Below are positions 13,305-25,387 of a stretch of DNA of 45,029 nucleotides, piece by piece (positions within the stretch are counted from its first letter, which is position 1; the number at the start of each line of letters is the position of its first letter). Position numbers and translations under genes: made by a program. Source of the DNA: Ophiothrix spiculata (taxonomy: Eukaryota; Echinodermata; Ophiuroidea; Amphilepidida; Ophiotrichidae); NCBI GenBank assembly GCA_000969725.1, contig JXSR01S029114.1; one strand, given 5' to 3'. The notes beneath the pieces are model-generated. The model was given only the letters and a program-made list of their open reading frames with translations, searched no databases and was not told the origin of the DNA.

Positions 13305-13354
13305 NNNNNNNNNNNNNNNNNNNNNNNNNNNNNNNNNNNNNNNNNNNNNNNNNN
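13305..13354. other. Assembly gap (50 N)
   Basis: A run of 50 N. Its left edge coincides exactly with the end of a near-identical copy of 10543-10766, so the join may not be a true adjacency. Confidence 1.
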
Positions 13355-13430
13355 TATTCACGTCATTTAATCACATCAATAATAAACGTCATGACCGATC
13401 AAAATGGACTGCATTAATTTGACACTCACT

Positions 13431-14230
13431 TTGTTTGAAGTACGTTTCCGATTTATTAAATATCGGTGTTAAACTGGAATTCAATCAACAGAAATTACAT
13501 GCCACGTATTGATTTAAGACAAAACCGTCCACGATAATTAAAAGCATTGGTTTGACTTGAGTTTAAAGCAAATTTAATAATGACAAAGTCTGATTGCACA
13601 TTTGTGACGCGTTGCAGCAAAAGGGACCTTAAAATCGGAGCTACGAATGTCTGATTAAAAAATTGTTAAGAACCAATTAATAATCAATATTTGAAAAGAA
13701 GGTAGTAAATTAAAGCCATAATTTGGATTTCTGGGTGAAATAACAATGGGACAAAAGCAATAAAAGCTTTAGTTTATGCCCTCTCTTAAAAATATTGTTT
13801 ATTGATTTTTTAGAGTTCAATTGAATGTAATCTAAGAAAAGCCCAGCGTTGAAACGAAATTAAATAATATTCTTTGTTTGTTTTGCCCTTAACAAAGCGC
13901 TTCCTCTTTCTTATCTTTGAATCATTTTTCTTGTGATGGTATACTCAATGACATATTCTTGCAAGTAGTATTACTCTTTAATTGTCATACCTTTCACAGC
14001 ATTAAATTACAACATTAGGAAATATGATGTTAAAACAGTTATAGAAACGAAATTTAATTAGCAGACAGTATTCAATTGATATTATAAACTTATCGTTAAA
14101 ATTATATTAAAGAAATTGCTTTTTGCTTTCCCGCTTTCCGGTTGCTAAGCAAAGTCATAATGTCATAATGGTAGAAGTATTGGTAACCAATGTCAAGTAG
14201 TTTGCGTCATTTAAATGTCTTCTCATAATG
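13431..14230 (+). repeat. Older, partial third copy of the duplicated block
   Basis: 13431-13600 resembles 23520-23660 and 31990-32140 (AAATATC..TGTTAAAC, GGAATTCAAT, AACAG, TATTGATTT, TTTAAAGCAAATTTA). 14110-14215 instead resembles 40620-40715 (TTTGCTTTC, GCTAAGCAA, GGTAACC, TTTGCG). Further starts of the same unit are seen at 20460-20600 and 40540-40620. Identity is low and the boundaries are approximate. Confidence 0.6.
13604..13655. mobile_element. Solo end of the TGTGACGCG element family
   Basis: Shares TGTGACGCGTT, CAAAAGG and AAAATCGGAGCTACG-type motifs with the inverted right end of the 15329-15996 element, with a short internal deletion. No partner terminus was found nearby. Confidence 0.55.
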
Positions 14231-14715
14231 CACTCGAATGATTGAAAGACACAACTGAGTGGTGTTTTTTTTCTTTCTTTCACGCACGCAAACACTCAGG
14301 AACAGTACCTCAGATTTGTTTTTTACAATTGGGACACTTTGACTAAAAGAAAATGAAAAAATAAACGAATAAAAAAAGTGCTGATCTGAAAATACGATAA
14401 ATGTACCACTATAGATCTATCTATATGATTGTTGTATTTCGAAAAAAAGTACTCGGTCGTTAGAGGTATAATGATTTTTACGACGGGAGTCCTTAACATG
14501 TTCTGCGACACATTTTAATCTATTTGGACTTTGATTATTATAGCACATTACAATGGATGTAACCAGCAATTTTATCCGGTATATGTAAAATATTTGCTTT
14601 CTACATGATATTAATGCATTTTATTGATATATTGACGTTTTCTGCAAGTGCTTACACACTGCTCCAAGAAGTCTAAATTATTATTAAAAAAAGGATTTAG
14701 AAATCGAGACTAAAA

Positions 14716-14752
14716 AGTCTCAATATTTTAATCATATTTTAATATTGAGACT
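14716..14752. repeat. Short AT-rich hairpin
   Basis: AGTCTCAATATT (14716-14727) pairs with AATATTGAGACT (14741-14752) around a 13-base loop. It could be chance in AT-rich DNA or a small foldback. Confidence 0.6.
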
Positions 14753-15109
14753 ATCAATAAAGTCTAAAATTATGGAACCTCCAAGAAACTAGTGTTACAC
14801 ATGTAAACTTTCTGAATATCGATATAACACGTTGTTACAATTGTAAATACTGAATAAAAATCACATTGTCTATTAAAACCAAATAATGTTGATCTAATAC
14901 TCGGGTTTTTTTTTTCTCTAATTTTGGTGACACGTCATTTTAAAATGGTCTTAAATTAAAAAACGTCATTGTAATTGAAAAAAAAACCCGGAAATTGATT
15001 TGTATTTACACAATTCTACTACTCTCACTGCATTTATTACGGGAATTACTTGACTTTCCAGATGTCAAGTCAAATACGACTAATATTAGGTTTCATACGC
15101 AGCAATAAA

Positions 15110-15230
15110 CCACCTCTTACATGGGTCACCATACTATTTTGCCATTTCAAAGCTCGAAGTGCATAATAAGCTGTTATTAAAATAATCTAAAGCTTTGAAT
15201 GAGCATTACCAAATGCGTTCCCAATAGTGC
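15110..15230 (-). pseudogene. Exon-like fragment of unknown family, copy 3
   Basis: The most diverged copy. The minus strand shows GNAFGNAHSKL, then with a frame change LDYFNNSLL, and VTHVRGGLLLRMK in the first frame. Its neighbourhood (13431-15400) also resembles parts of blocks 1 and 2, so it marks a third, older duplicate. Confidence 0.4.
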
Positions 15231-15328
15231 AGTTGCTTTAATACACAAAAGTTCAAGAATCCGAAGCCTTGCAGTGTTTGTGTTCTTTTATGTGTACAAT
15301 AATTTTTAGCATGTAACTTGGACAAAAT

Positions 15329-15996
15329 GTGACGCGTTACATCAAAAGGTACATGTTGGGTCCAAAAATCAAAATTGAGATTTGGTATCACTGGGAAGCC
15401 TGTTTAATCAGCTTTAAAATGATACCATAATTTCAGGCATCGGTCATTCTGTGACCGAGCTATGACAAATTAAAGAATGACAACATTGACGGATTTAAAA
15501 AGCACACTTCTGAGAAAATCGCGTTTGAAAATCGTGAAAATTTTAAACTCAAGATATTGCTGGTTTTCAAAGGAACCATTCAAAACTCCATAGCAACCAG
15601 CACTTTTACTTGCCCGATTGACACCAAATTTGGCACGTATACTATATAGACTGCAACAAAGACGGCGATACCAAATTTGCCAGGGAGAATAATCGGAATG
15701 CGCTGATATTTGCCGTACAAATTGGTCATATTTGGTATTCAAGTGACGGTCCCATGGACATATTCAGCGAAAACAGGATCTGACTTGGTTACAAACAACG
15801 CATTTTTTTCACATTTAGAATGTATTTTTCCAAAAACAAAGTTCATTCATTGAAAATATATACTTCAAGGACCTCATTTTTTACGATATCTAAAGATCGA
15901 CCTCCCGACCATTTTTCACTCATTTTCAACTTCAGACGGCCGTAGCTCAAAATCGGCCTTGCCGACAACTTGTACCTTTTGATGTAACGCGTCACA
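15329..15996. mobile_element. 668-bp element with TGTGACGCG terminal inverted repeats
   Basis: The left terminus TGTGACGCGTTACATCAAAA, continuing as GGTACATGTTG, has its inverted match at the right end (15966-15996) with one mismatch over about 31 bases. No convincing target-site duplication was seen. A 90-codon open frame inside (15742-15470, minus) has no recognisable family and looks incidental. A related solo end lies at 13604-13655. Confidence 0.78.
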
Positions 15997-16695
15997 AATG
16001 ATTAAAAGAAATAAAATAACAAAGTAAATTGCAACTACTTCCAGATATGTTCAATGTCGTTTTTTAACAATACAATTTGCATTTATAATTTGACAATAAA
16101 GATAATTGTCGAACCAATTGATTTTCCTTAATGTATGTACTTGAGAGTTCTACCACAATAATTAAAATATACTGTTTGAATATAAGAAAACTGTTAACTA
16201 AAACACAAAAACAAAATAAAGTATGTAAATGCAGAACAACAACGCTCGTTTTACACAAAATCAACAAATGTGTCCGCGAGAGTTTACTATCGGACTATTG
16301 ATAAAAGAGATGGCAATAGTTCTGCTGCTTTAATTTTCTAAATGGCATTTTATTTCGTAGAAATTATTGTCTAATATCCTCTAATATCCTTATAAAAACA
16401 ATAACAACGACCATTCGCGTAGTTTTTATTAAGCAATATTATTATTGTTTATGATTCGGACAATGAAAAAGATAAGCAATCTAGAGCAACGGACTACAAA
16501 CAAAAAATAATTTAATTATACCTCTCCTCCCTAATACTTTACAACAAACAAATATCGATGAAATTTCGATATTTATATATAACTTCTACATCATTTGTTT
16601 TGCCTATAATCATATTTCGGTGAAATTTTCTGACCTGACGTCATTATTACTTAAAGCCTCGGCCAATCCTGATCAATTCTGATCCAAATTTTCCT

Positions 16696-16755
16696 CAAAT
16701 TTGATCCTTTTCGGATCAAACACACTCTTTGTTGATCCGAAAAGGATCAAATTTG
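16696..16755. repeat. Perfect 24-bp-arm hairpin
   Basis: Arms 16696-16719 and 16732-16755 are perfect complements around a 12-base loop. They contain TTTGATCC and GGATCAA, themselves near-palindromic. Further GATCC-type variants of the arm occur on both sides (16665-16695 and 16756-16810), suggesting the core of a decayed foldback element. Confidence 0.85.
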
Positions 16756-16924
16756 ATCCGGAAAAGGGTAAGCTCATATTTGATACTTTATCGGATCAAT
16801 TGTATCCTTTCTTTTTAAGAGTGTAGATCGTTTATGTGTGCGAATATCCCTATGTAAAAACAACACAATCATATATTGCATTGATCGAGTCTTGCATCTG
16901 AAAAATATAACCTTATTTCTTAAA

Positions 16925-17115
16925 TAAAACTTACACCAAGAGATAAAATACAAAATACGTTTGTTTTTAGGAAAGATAATCAACTAAAAACAAAGGTATC
17001 AATAATTATAATTGTTGAAACCTTTAGATAGTATGTAGTGGCAATAGCATTGTATTTCAATCCAATATTAACACCACGACAAATCTGTCAATAAAGTCAC
17101 TTTATGCATATGATA
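16925..17115 (+). repeat. Duplicated segment X, copy 2
   Basis: The most diverged copy. It retains TTACACCAAG, a TAGATAGTATGTA stretch and TTTCAATCCAATATTAACAC, matching ATCCAAGATTAACACC in copy 1. Confidence 0.5.
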
Positions 17116-18589
17116 CTATATGTGCCATATTAAAAAATACAATCCAGATTGTTTAAATTCTGTTTTAATGAAATATAAACAGTAAAATGTATTCTGATGA
17201 TGGTATTTTTTTTTGACTCTTTGTTGTTACTTAATTGCAACATATTTCTAAACAAAATTAGCAATTTGTAATTTTGTGTTTAATGGTCTAAATTATATGC
17301 TTTTCCATTGATTTGCAGACTGAAATCATATTGAATGAAGCAAAGCAAATGTCGAATTTAATAATTACAAAAGATCAAGAAATAAAGTGCTCTCAAAAGA
17401 CGATTAGTCTGCATGTTACGTTTATGACGAACAAGAGGTCACGGCAAGAGACATAAAGCTGCGGATCTGATATGGAATTTCGCGTCAGTAATCGTCTATT
17501 ACCGAAACTTGCCGCTGACTTTTGTCGATAGCTAAGCTACCGCATACTGCCGTAGGTATCCGTTTGCTGTCTTTGCTTTACGTCCATGGCTCACATTCTT
17601 CACACTTCGTTCTGAATTCGTCACAGTGTGAGCCAGGCTTTAAATAAGAAAGTAGACTATTTTACTCGATATTTTAATCTCTACGTCTATGTGAAACAGC
17701 TAATAGAGTCGAATTGATGCTGCGTGAAAAGAAACATGACAGATTTGATTAAAGGACTGTGAACTGCAGTTAATTTGCCGAATCGGTCATCTTTCTTCCT
17801 TATCATATTAGAATGAGTACGATTCATTTAGTTTTACTCTTGTTCGTTCCGATCCAGATCAAATTAAATCAACTTCATTCAAAATATCATACATATAAAA
17901 TATCATAAAAACATATTTAAATCAATACATGATAATTATTGTGGGAATGGTCAAAAGACCAAAAACCCTTGGGTAGACGTGTTACAAAAAATAGCCTGGG
18001 TAGACGAGGGTTAATAATAACGTTATCTAAATATGTTATACATGTATTACCCCAAATAAGAATATCATAATTAGTCTTTGGTAATATAAAAGTGCAATAT
18101 AATTAATGTAAGGTATGCTTTGGTACATAATGTAAAAGGTTTTCCAAGTCCGATTTTCGCCAATCATTACTCAAAGAAATTTAGAAAAAGAAACTTTTTT
18201 AGAATAACATACACGGCTGGAATAAAAATATTTTAACAACTTTTTAATGTAAAAGTCAATTTATGAGGAAAGTATCTGGAAGCTTATGTTGCTTTTGGTA
18301 ATCTTGCTGGGTGTGAAATGGAACTCAATTTTTCAATGAAATCAATTTTCTCATTTACTGGTAAGGGGCCAGCAACACAAGTGGGTCAAAAATGACAAAT
18401 GGGTCAAAAAACAATAAAGAAAATTGATTTTACCCCGCCTTGTTCAAGGTATATTCTCTGCTCAAGTTGAGTGATCATATGGAATATTTATCTGTAATAA
18501 AGTGACAAGCAGGTGATTGAATGTCTTGCTCACGCTTGACTGCGCCAAGATAATACTTGGAAGCAAAGCACAAAATGATCCTTTTTTAG

Positions 18590-19440
18590 TTCACGTAGGC
18601 TCACACTGTTGTTTTGTATGTTAGAAATGCCTTCTTATGGTTTAAAATTTGAATTAGTTGAATCATTGTACTTATCTGTAAGATGCGTAGTTCCTAATAT
18701 CATGTAGTCTGTTATAATGATATTTATAGGCAATTTGTTTGCTCTAAACCAATTATTTATCTCATCCCATTATTTACTGATTGTATTTGTTTTTAAAGCA
18801 ATATCTGGATCGGAATATAGTAAAGTAGTATCATCTGTAAATGATATTATGTCAAAAAGCGAAATAGCAGATATAATATCATTTACATAGAGTATAAATA
18901 ACAATGGTCCCAAGGTGGAGCCTTGTTGCACCCCACATGTTATACCTTCGAATTATAAATCACGAGATTGGTAACGAATAAATTGTTTTCTGTTTTTAAG
19001 GTAGCTCTTGACCCATTCTAATGCAATACCTCTAAGGCTTTTGATAGATCGAGAAAAATACCAAGAGTTTCACAGACTGTGTTATGCTATCAACGAGTTT
19101 AATGATTGCCAATTGAGTTGAATGGTTACATCTTTTTCCAAATTGTTTTTATTTATTTTTATTTACTTATTTCTATCTATGAAATCCATACATCCATTAA
19201 ACATTAGCATCTCAAGTATTTTTGTAAAATATGGGAGTACAGACACGGGTCTATAATTAGAGAATATTTTACTCATCATCGTGTTTGTATATTGGGATTA
19301 CTTTCGCAAGTTTTAGTTGATCAGGTACAACGTCGGTTTGAAGAGGACTATTAAAAATAATAGAAAGAGGTTCCGAAACTTCATGAGCATTTTTTTTTCA
19401 CAATTGTATTTCCAATGTTATTGTGACCAGAACTTTTATT
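18590..19440 (-). mobile_element. Non-LTR retrotransposon (LINE) reverse-transcriptase relic
   Basis: The minus strand gives, in order and across frameshifts: KSSGHNNIG; PLQTDVVPDQLKLAKVIPIY; NYRPVSVLPYFTKILE; QFGKRCNHSTQLAIIKLVDS; GIFLDLSKA; RGIALEWVKSYLKNRKQF; GVQQGSTLGPLLFILYVNDI (about 18934-18876); and FTDDTTLL (about 18843-18820). These are successive motifs of a Jockey/CR1-like LINE polymerase. The catalytic aspartate pair survives, with the usual FADD changed to FTDD. Stops, frameshifts and a deletion between LSKA and RGIAL, where the segment around AFDTV is normally found, make it dead. No endonuclease domain was recognised upstream and no 3' tail was defined, so both boundaries are approximate. 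Confidence 0.88.
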
Positions 19441-19599
19441 TCATGTCCAGTTTAACTACCAAGACCACACCATGCCTGTAGCAAGTGATTCATTACTAAT
19501 TATCTTAGTTTAAATTGATTACACTTTGCTATTCTCTATTATCCATATAACTGACGTTTTTCGTTACCCGTCTTTCACCAGTGTTCGATTTTCTCGTTA

Positions 19600-19830
19600 C
19601 GCATAAAACCACATATATTTTTTATCGACCAAATCATGCATCTAGAAGAAACACCATGGGAAATTTGCGTAATACCTTTGTTGTAATTCGGGAACCGGTT
19701 CAGATCTCTCGATAATATGTAAAGGGATTGTATTTCAATCAAAGATTGCTGCAACAACATATTCTCAAATGTGTTGATAGTGTCAACACCCCGTTTACTG
19801 AAAGGTGCTGTTAAAACAGTAATTGATAAG
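19600..19830 (+). repeat. Duplicated segment X, copy 3
   Basis: Retains TTACGCATAAAACCACAT, ACACCATGGGAAATTTGCG, TTTCAATCAAAGATT and GTGTCAACACC. It immediately follows the LINE relic. Confidence 0.65.
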
Positions 19831-21909
19831 GTAACTATCTACCACACAAATATCCATTTGGGCTATAAATTTCAAAAATGATGTTTTCATGTTTTAGTTT
19901 TACCACTCTGTATCAATAAACATTTTTATACTTGTAAATCACTTCCACATGTCAAATGAAGTTCAAGAGTACATTAAAACAATGCACTGAATGTCTTGTA
20001 CTATTTTTGTTATTATTGCATCATATTCGACCACTGCCAGTGTTGTACGTATCTTTGTTTGACTTGACGTCCTTAAAATACCATATAAAATGAGCTTTTA
20101 AGATATTGTTTTTTTTTTTGTTTTTTTTTGGCAATTTTGACCTAAAAACAAACTTATTGCCATTATAGGTCAAAACAATTAAGATAATTGGCAACAAACT
20201 TGAATTTTGCGTTTTCTCAACAATTGTTTTTTTTTTTTTTGGGGGGGGGGGGTCCAAATATCAGATTGAACTCCTAAATTGGACAAAACCCCTTCTACAT
20301 GCATATCTGTGTATTTGGTAACCGTTTGCTGACGCTCAAGTATTGCACTTGTTTTGTTATTTTTCAAGACAGTTTTTCTGTATTACAAAGTTCCTCATTG
20401 TCTTACACAAGTAGTAAAAAGATACTTTTATGTATGACAGCAAATCAATGTATTAATTTGCAAATCACTCCGTTAAAAAGGTCTTTCCGATTACTAAATT
20501 CCAGTGTAAAACCAGAGTTCAACATTTTCAATCAACATAAATGATATAAAAAGTATTTATTTCAGAAAAATACATGCCGTGATAATGTTTGCCTTAGCCT
20601 GGTTAAGTATAAGGGATATTTAATTATGACACCATATCATGATATGATAACATATTCATTTCTTTCGAAAGCAAAATAATTGAATAAATATACCGAACCG
20701 ACTACACTGAAACATTAATTAGTCAAAAAAAAATTTCTTATTTGACTAATTTTTTTTTTTTTTCATAATTCTTGAAAAAACGCTGCAAATGCCTTTGAAA
20801 TGTTGAAAACAATTATTGATGTTTCCATCTCTAATTATTCAATTTGTAATTTGGTAATTATTAGTTAATTGATAAATGATTAATTACATGACTAATTAGT
20901 AAATATCAAATGCGTCTTTAATTAGTCAATCAACTAACTGAATGACGCAGGACTAACTGTATTTACGAAGGGAAATGATAATTCTTACATGCCTTGCAAG
21001 TTTCAGCCTCACAGCGCAGCATGCATATTTTTTTACAAGATAGCGATTTGAAATTGTCAAAAATGTCTTTGGGTTGCAACAACCCTCCTACATCCCATTT
21101 TTGACGGCCAACCCTTACCCCACCTTAGGTGGTACCCCCTAATTTGTTTATCAAAATGACCGCAAAGGATGTAAAAGAGATGACTAAAAACCTGCTTCTG
21201 CGTTTTTATGCTGCAGGGAAAAAACCTTAGGGGGTTGCAACCACCCTCCACCCCTGGTTAGACGAGGGTTAATACATGTATGACATACATGAAAACAAAC
21301 CATTTAACCCATTTAAGGCTACAGTCCCTAAAACGTCTCGCTCGGCTGAATGTCATGTTTACTGCAAGGTTTTTACCTACTTACACCTATCAGAATATCA
21401 CAATTTTGGGCCTACATATTGAATAGAGTCTCTTGTTTATACATGGAACATTGCCAGTGATTTCACGTCCATTATCAAGGTTAAAATGTCACCTAAAGAC
21501 TACTTCGAAAAATTTGACCTTTTTCGCCGAAACCTCATAATTTCATGATGTTCGCACAATTACACTGGTTTCAAATTTTGACAGATTGTAGGCTTGATAC
21601 TTCTTATTGAATTACAAACAAAATTTTATAAATATGCTAAGTTGATTTTGAATGATAATGTAACAAACCCGCGTTGTTTTGCTCGAAAATCCGGACGTGA
21701 ATTCCGACTCTGAGTTCGCCCTGTTTGAGCTGTGAATTGCCTGTTTTAAGTATCTACATTATTTACATTTTGTCTAGTTTACGCATTCGCGTAATTTACT
21801 TACAATTGAGCATTCCAATGAGGCAAAACTTGCATTTTTTTATGTAAACAAAAGAAAAATACGGTATTCTAATGTTTATGTTTTAGATTTTATTTCACGA
21901 TCTCAACGC
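19831..21909. other. Non-coding intronic stretch
   Basis: Holds the T/G homopolymer, a start of the older duplicated unit (20460-20600), TTAGTCAA-rich AT sequence (20715-20945) and paired self-complementary GGGTTGCAACAACCC-type motifs (21069 and 21229). No gene recognised. Confidence 0.55.
20226..20252 (+). repeat. T-run followed by G-run
   Basis: A homopolymer junction of T then G. Similar A/G or C/A junctions lie at 1437-1458, 9508-9529 and 35487-35516. Lengths in such tracts are prone to sequencing error. Confidence 0.85.
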
Positions 21910-21997
21910 TGCCTTGATAGCTCAGCGGTAGATCCCTCGCTTCGTAATGCATGACTAACCCCTGCCATATTCCATGGGTCGAGTCCCCGCAAAGGCA
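21910..21997 (+). ncRNA. tRNA-like Pol III element (tRNA pseudogene or SINE head)
   Basis: An 88-base segment has an A box (TAGCTCAGCGGTAGA, 21918-21932) and a B box (GGGTCGAGTCC, 21976-21986). Its ends pair as a near-complete acceptor stem (TGCCTTG with AAAGGCA, six of seven pairs). The anticodon arm is poorly formed and the variable region is unusually long, so a functional tRNA is doubtful. A tRNA-derived SINE head or a tRNA pseudogene fits better. The left edge of duplicated block 1 begins about 75 bases downstream. Confidence 0.55.
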
Positions 21998-24963
21998 GTT
22001 GAAACTATCTTATCATGATTAAGAATAGTTAGGATACACATTTTCCGGAGCAGATGGATTCCCTTTACCCTTAAAGGTCGTGTGTTTTTATAACACTATT
22101 GACCGTGAAAATGTATTAATTTAATTGGCATCGTCAGCAATATCTTTGGGTTTCCTATCAAAATGTTATACGTCTTTATTCAATTGTGCAAAGATAACTT
22201 ACCAATTCATTGAATGCTATGACTTGAATACTGATTTTGTCAAATTCAGTTATATTTAAAAACAGTTTTGCGTAAAAAATAGTAAGTACAAATACAGTTA
22301 TTAAAGAAATGATACCAGTAAGGGACATTTTAAATACGGTATATTACAAACATTGTATCTTAAACGATTTTTGTACAATCTGCTTTAAGAAATATGACCT
22401 GGAGGCTTATCGAAATAATGTATACATCAACTATATCATTAAGCTGCTTCAATCAGAAGTAGGTGAGCTTTTATCCTAGCCAATTGATACCAGATAATGT
22501 ATTTTCTTACATTTAGTAATATTCGGAGTATGGGTAATGCATGATAACACATTAGTTATCATAAAAAGCTAATGGAATTAAATATAAATACAGCAATGCA
22601 ACGTTTTCTTTGTTTTGCACAAGTGTCATATCGTCATTTGATCATAACAAATTGTTCTATATTTTAGACATTTCAAAGATTATAATTCAAAAATGTGTAT
22701 GATTAATTTGGTTGAAATCAGACATCAAAACGGCAACTGCTGTACTCTTTGAAATGGTGCTGGTAATGTCATATAATCCAACATTGCAATTTACAAGGAA
22801 GTTTCGATTGCAGTATTCTGGTCTTGGTTGTTATGTATTTATATACACCTCTAGTTATTTAACCCCTCAGATTAGATTAACTCATTCTTGACTTCATGAC
22901 CTAATGTGCCTATCGTTGTGCGCTGGTCAGTGAGAAAACTTTACACGTGATTTCTGAAAAGGTTTTCATTAGAGTGCAAGAAGTTCAGGATTTTTGGAAG
23001 TTCATTTTCGTTTTTTCAATACATCCCGTTCATTATGTAAATTTTAAAATTCCCTGTATGAATCATACTCACTCAAACTTGGTCTTATCAAACAGTTCAT
23101 ATAATCGTGTTGTTTTTTTGTAAAGTGTCAAGTGCAACGTTTAAGTTCTCCCCTCTTTGCATTACAATGCTCACCACTTCATTTTCATTTTAATTGACGC
23201 TAAAACAGCAAATAGGGAGCCAATGATTACCCCTTTAACTAATTACTCACAATACTAAATGTATGTCACATAGACCAAAGTGGATTTTTTAATTTCAGCT
23301 CATGCTTATCTAAAATAATATAGGACCGATGTACTTATAACAGTTATCATAGCATGTTTTAATACAATTATACATGTATAGTAAACAAAACTATATAATA
23401 TATGCATATATCCCACTTAGATCGTTGATAAAGAGCTTGTCCAAAATAAGAACTAACAGCATTAATGTTGTTATTAATTTGGCATTCACAATGTTTTAAA
23501 AGCATAGCATAATATAAATATCAGTGTTAAACCGGATTTCAATTAACAGCAATTATATGACAAGTATTGATTTTAGACAAGGCCTGACACCAATACTAAT
23601 AGCGCTGACCTGGTTTAATTGAAAAGCAAATTTAGAAATGACAATATTTGATTACAATTTCATCAGCTTCAAAAGTTATGTTATAATGACATATGTATCT
23701 GGGCTTGGGTTATTTTAAGGATGGTGTCAACCCATTTTGCTCTATAATAAAACATAATAAGTAAATTTTAATCGTATCATTAATTATCCCCTGATTTTTC
23801 ATGCAAGACGAGAAAATAATATTGGTTTGGGTTTGTATCACACGTGGCTGAAAGTATGATACGACCGAAACCATTATTTGTTGTTATTGCATGAGAACAA
23901 ACAGGGGATAACGAATTTATCATTCAGTAAACACGAACATTGATAAAAAAACCAAAAAACTTGTAAATGATAGAACAAATGTTTTAAAATGGTTATTTTT
24001 AAATTTTTCATAACATTGCAGTGAATGTAAGATTTGTTGCTATCCGTTTTTTTGATTAACAACAATCATGCGCGTCGTTTCTATCGGCATTGGGTAGTAT
24101 AACGCGTTGCAGTTGGTCTAACACGCATAATAACGGCGCGCGCTTTGTAATCTTCCAAAAACAATACAAGTTGGACTGGTAAAAGGGCTGTACGATATGA
24201 CTTTTTCGTATCACACGAAGGATTTCGTATCATTTTGTTTTATGTAATACCAAAATAATCAATGCAATTGTTGTAATCAATCTTATGAGTGATAAAAATT
24301 ATACGTATCTAGAAGCGGAGTTACTGTGCATGCTTAGCACAACGGTAGTATTTATTTTTGCAAAATTAGCAAATGTTTTATTTTTTTTCATAGAATTTAA
24401 GATTTGTCGTATTTGTTAGGGGAAAAAATCGTTAAAATGACTACCTTTGACCAATATTAAAAAAAAAACAAGATAAAAATCAAAGACAAAAAACCTGGAC
24501 AATTGTTGCTGGAGTTTTAAAAGTACCATAGTTTTTATTTTTATTGTCTTTCTTGTTTTTTTTTTCAATTCTGAAACTATATTTATATAGACATCATTAC
24601 ATTAAAAGAGTCAGTATGCAATATGCCGTGGTTATGATGATGTCATAAAACTGTTTTCAAATACGACTGTAATAATTGGGGTCACGCCCTGAAGAATGAT
24701 GACACTCTATACAAAGTATATTTTAATATCAACAAATCGTTTGGTTGCAAGAATAATAAAAATATCACAACTCTTATTCCCCGCAGATCTAACGTGTATT
24801 AAAAATGACTACCCGGTTTGTTCTGGTCCTGTGGATCAAGGTGTCCTTTGGCAACGGTGACTATATTGTTTTGTCACTTGCCATATTTGAATGCGTACTC
24901 CGCTGGTTTCAGAAAACACAAACAGGTTTAGGATGACTAAAATGATCATCAAATCTGACAATA

Positions 24964-25387
24964 TGTGACCGTCCAGCCCGTATGAGTAGTAAATGCCAGA
25001 AACTTCATTTTTCGCTAAAGGTGAAAATACATGTCAAGGTCGTAATTTGCCAAAATAGATTTTTTGACAGATTCACAATTTTTGTACTTACTACAAAATA
25101 CCAGCAAAGTTTCATTTCAAGAAAATGATAGAAAATATGAAATAAATCTGCATATTTTTAAGACGATCAACAGAAAATATAGGGCTTACTGATCTTTGAA
25201 CGCCTTTATCTCAGAAATACATTTTTCTCCCTGACAACCTTTGACGGACCATAACTTGACTTCTGGAAATCGTGTGAAGTTCATTACGGTGTCATTTTAA
25301 TCCTTAAAGCATGATCTTTGCATATAATTAAAAAAGTGATAATGACAAATGCTGGCATTTACTGCTGCTTTGGGCTGCACGGTCACA
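24964..25387. mobile_element. 424-bp inverted-repeat element with 23-bp flanking repeat
   Basis: The termini start TGTGACCG and end CGGTCACA. Imperfect inverted arms extend for about 36 bases and share the motifs CAGCCC and AGTAAATGCCAG. The element is flanked by a perfect 23-base direct repeat (24941-24963 and 25388-25410). The equivalent site in block 2 (about 33116-33150) has a single, slightly diverged copy of the flank and no element. It has no coding capacity. Confidence 0.85.

Larger units (their letters stand above)
15997..18589. other. Non-coding intronic stretch
   Basis: Contains the hairpin at 16696-16755, segment X copy 2, and a relatively GC-rich patch at 17400-17645. That patch ends in a GGCTCACA...TGTGAGCC inverted pair (17588-17635), likely a transposon end. 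No gene recognised. Confidence 0.55.

Noticed and set aside
15470..15742. 90-codon minus-strand frame inside the TGTGACGCG element
   Set aside because: No motif, no splice or start context; best explained as part of a non-coding transposon.
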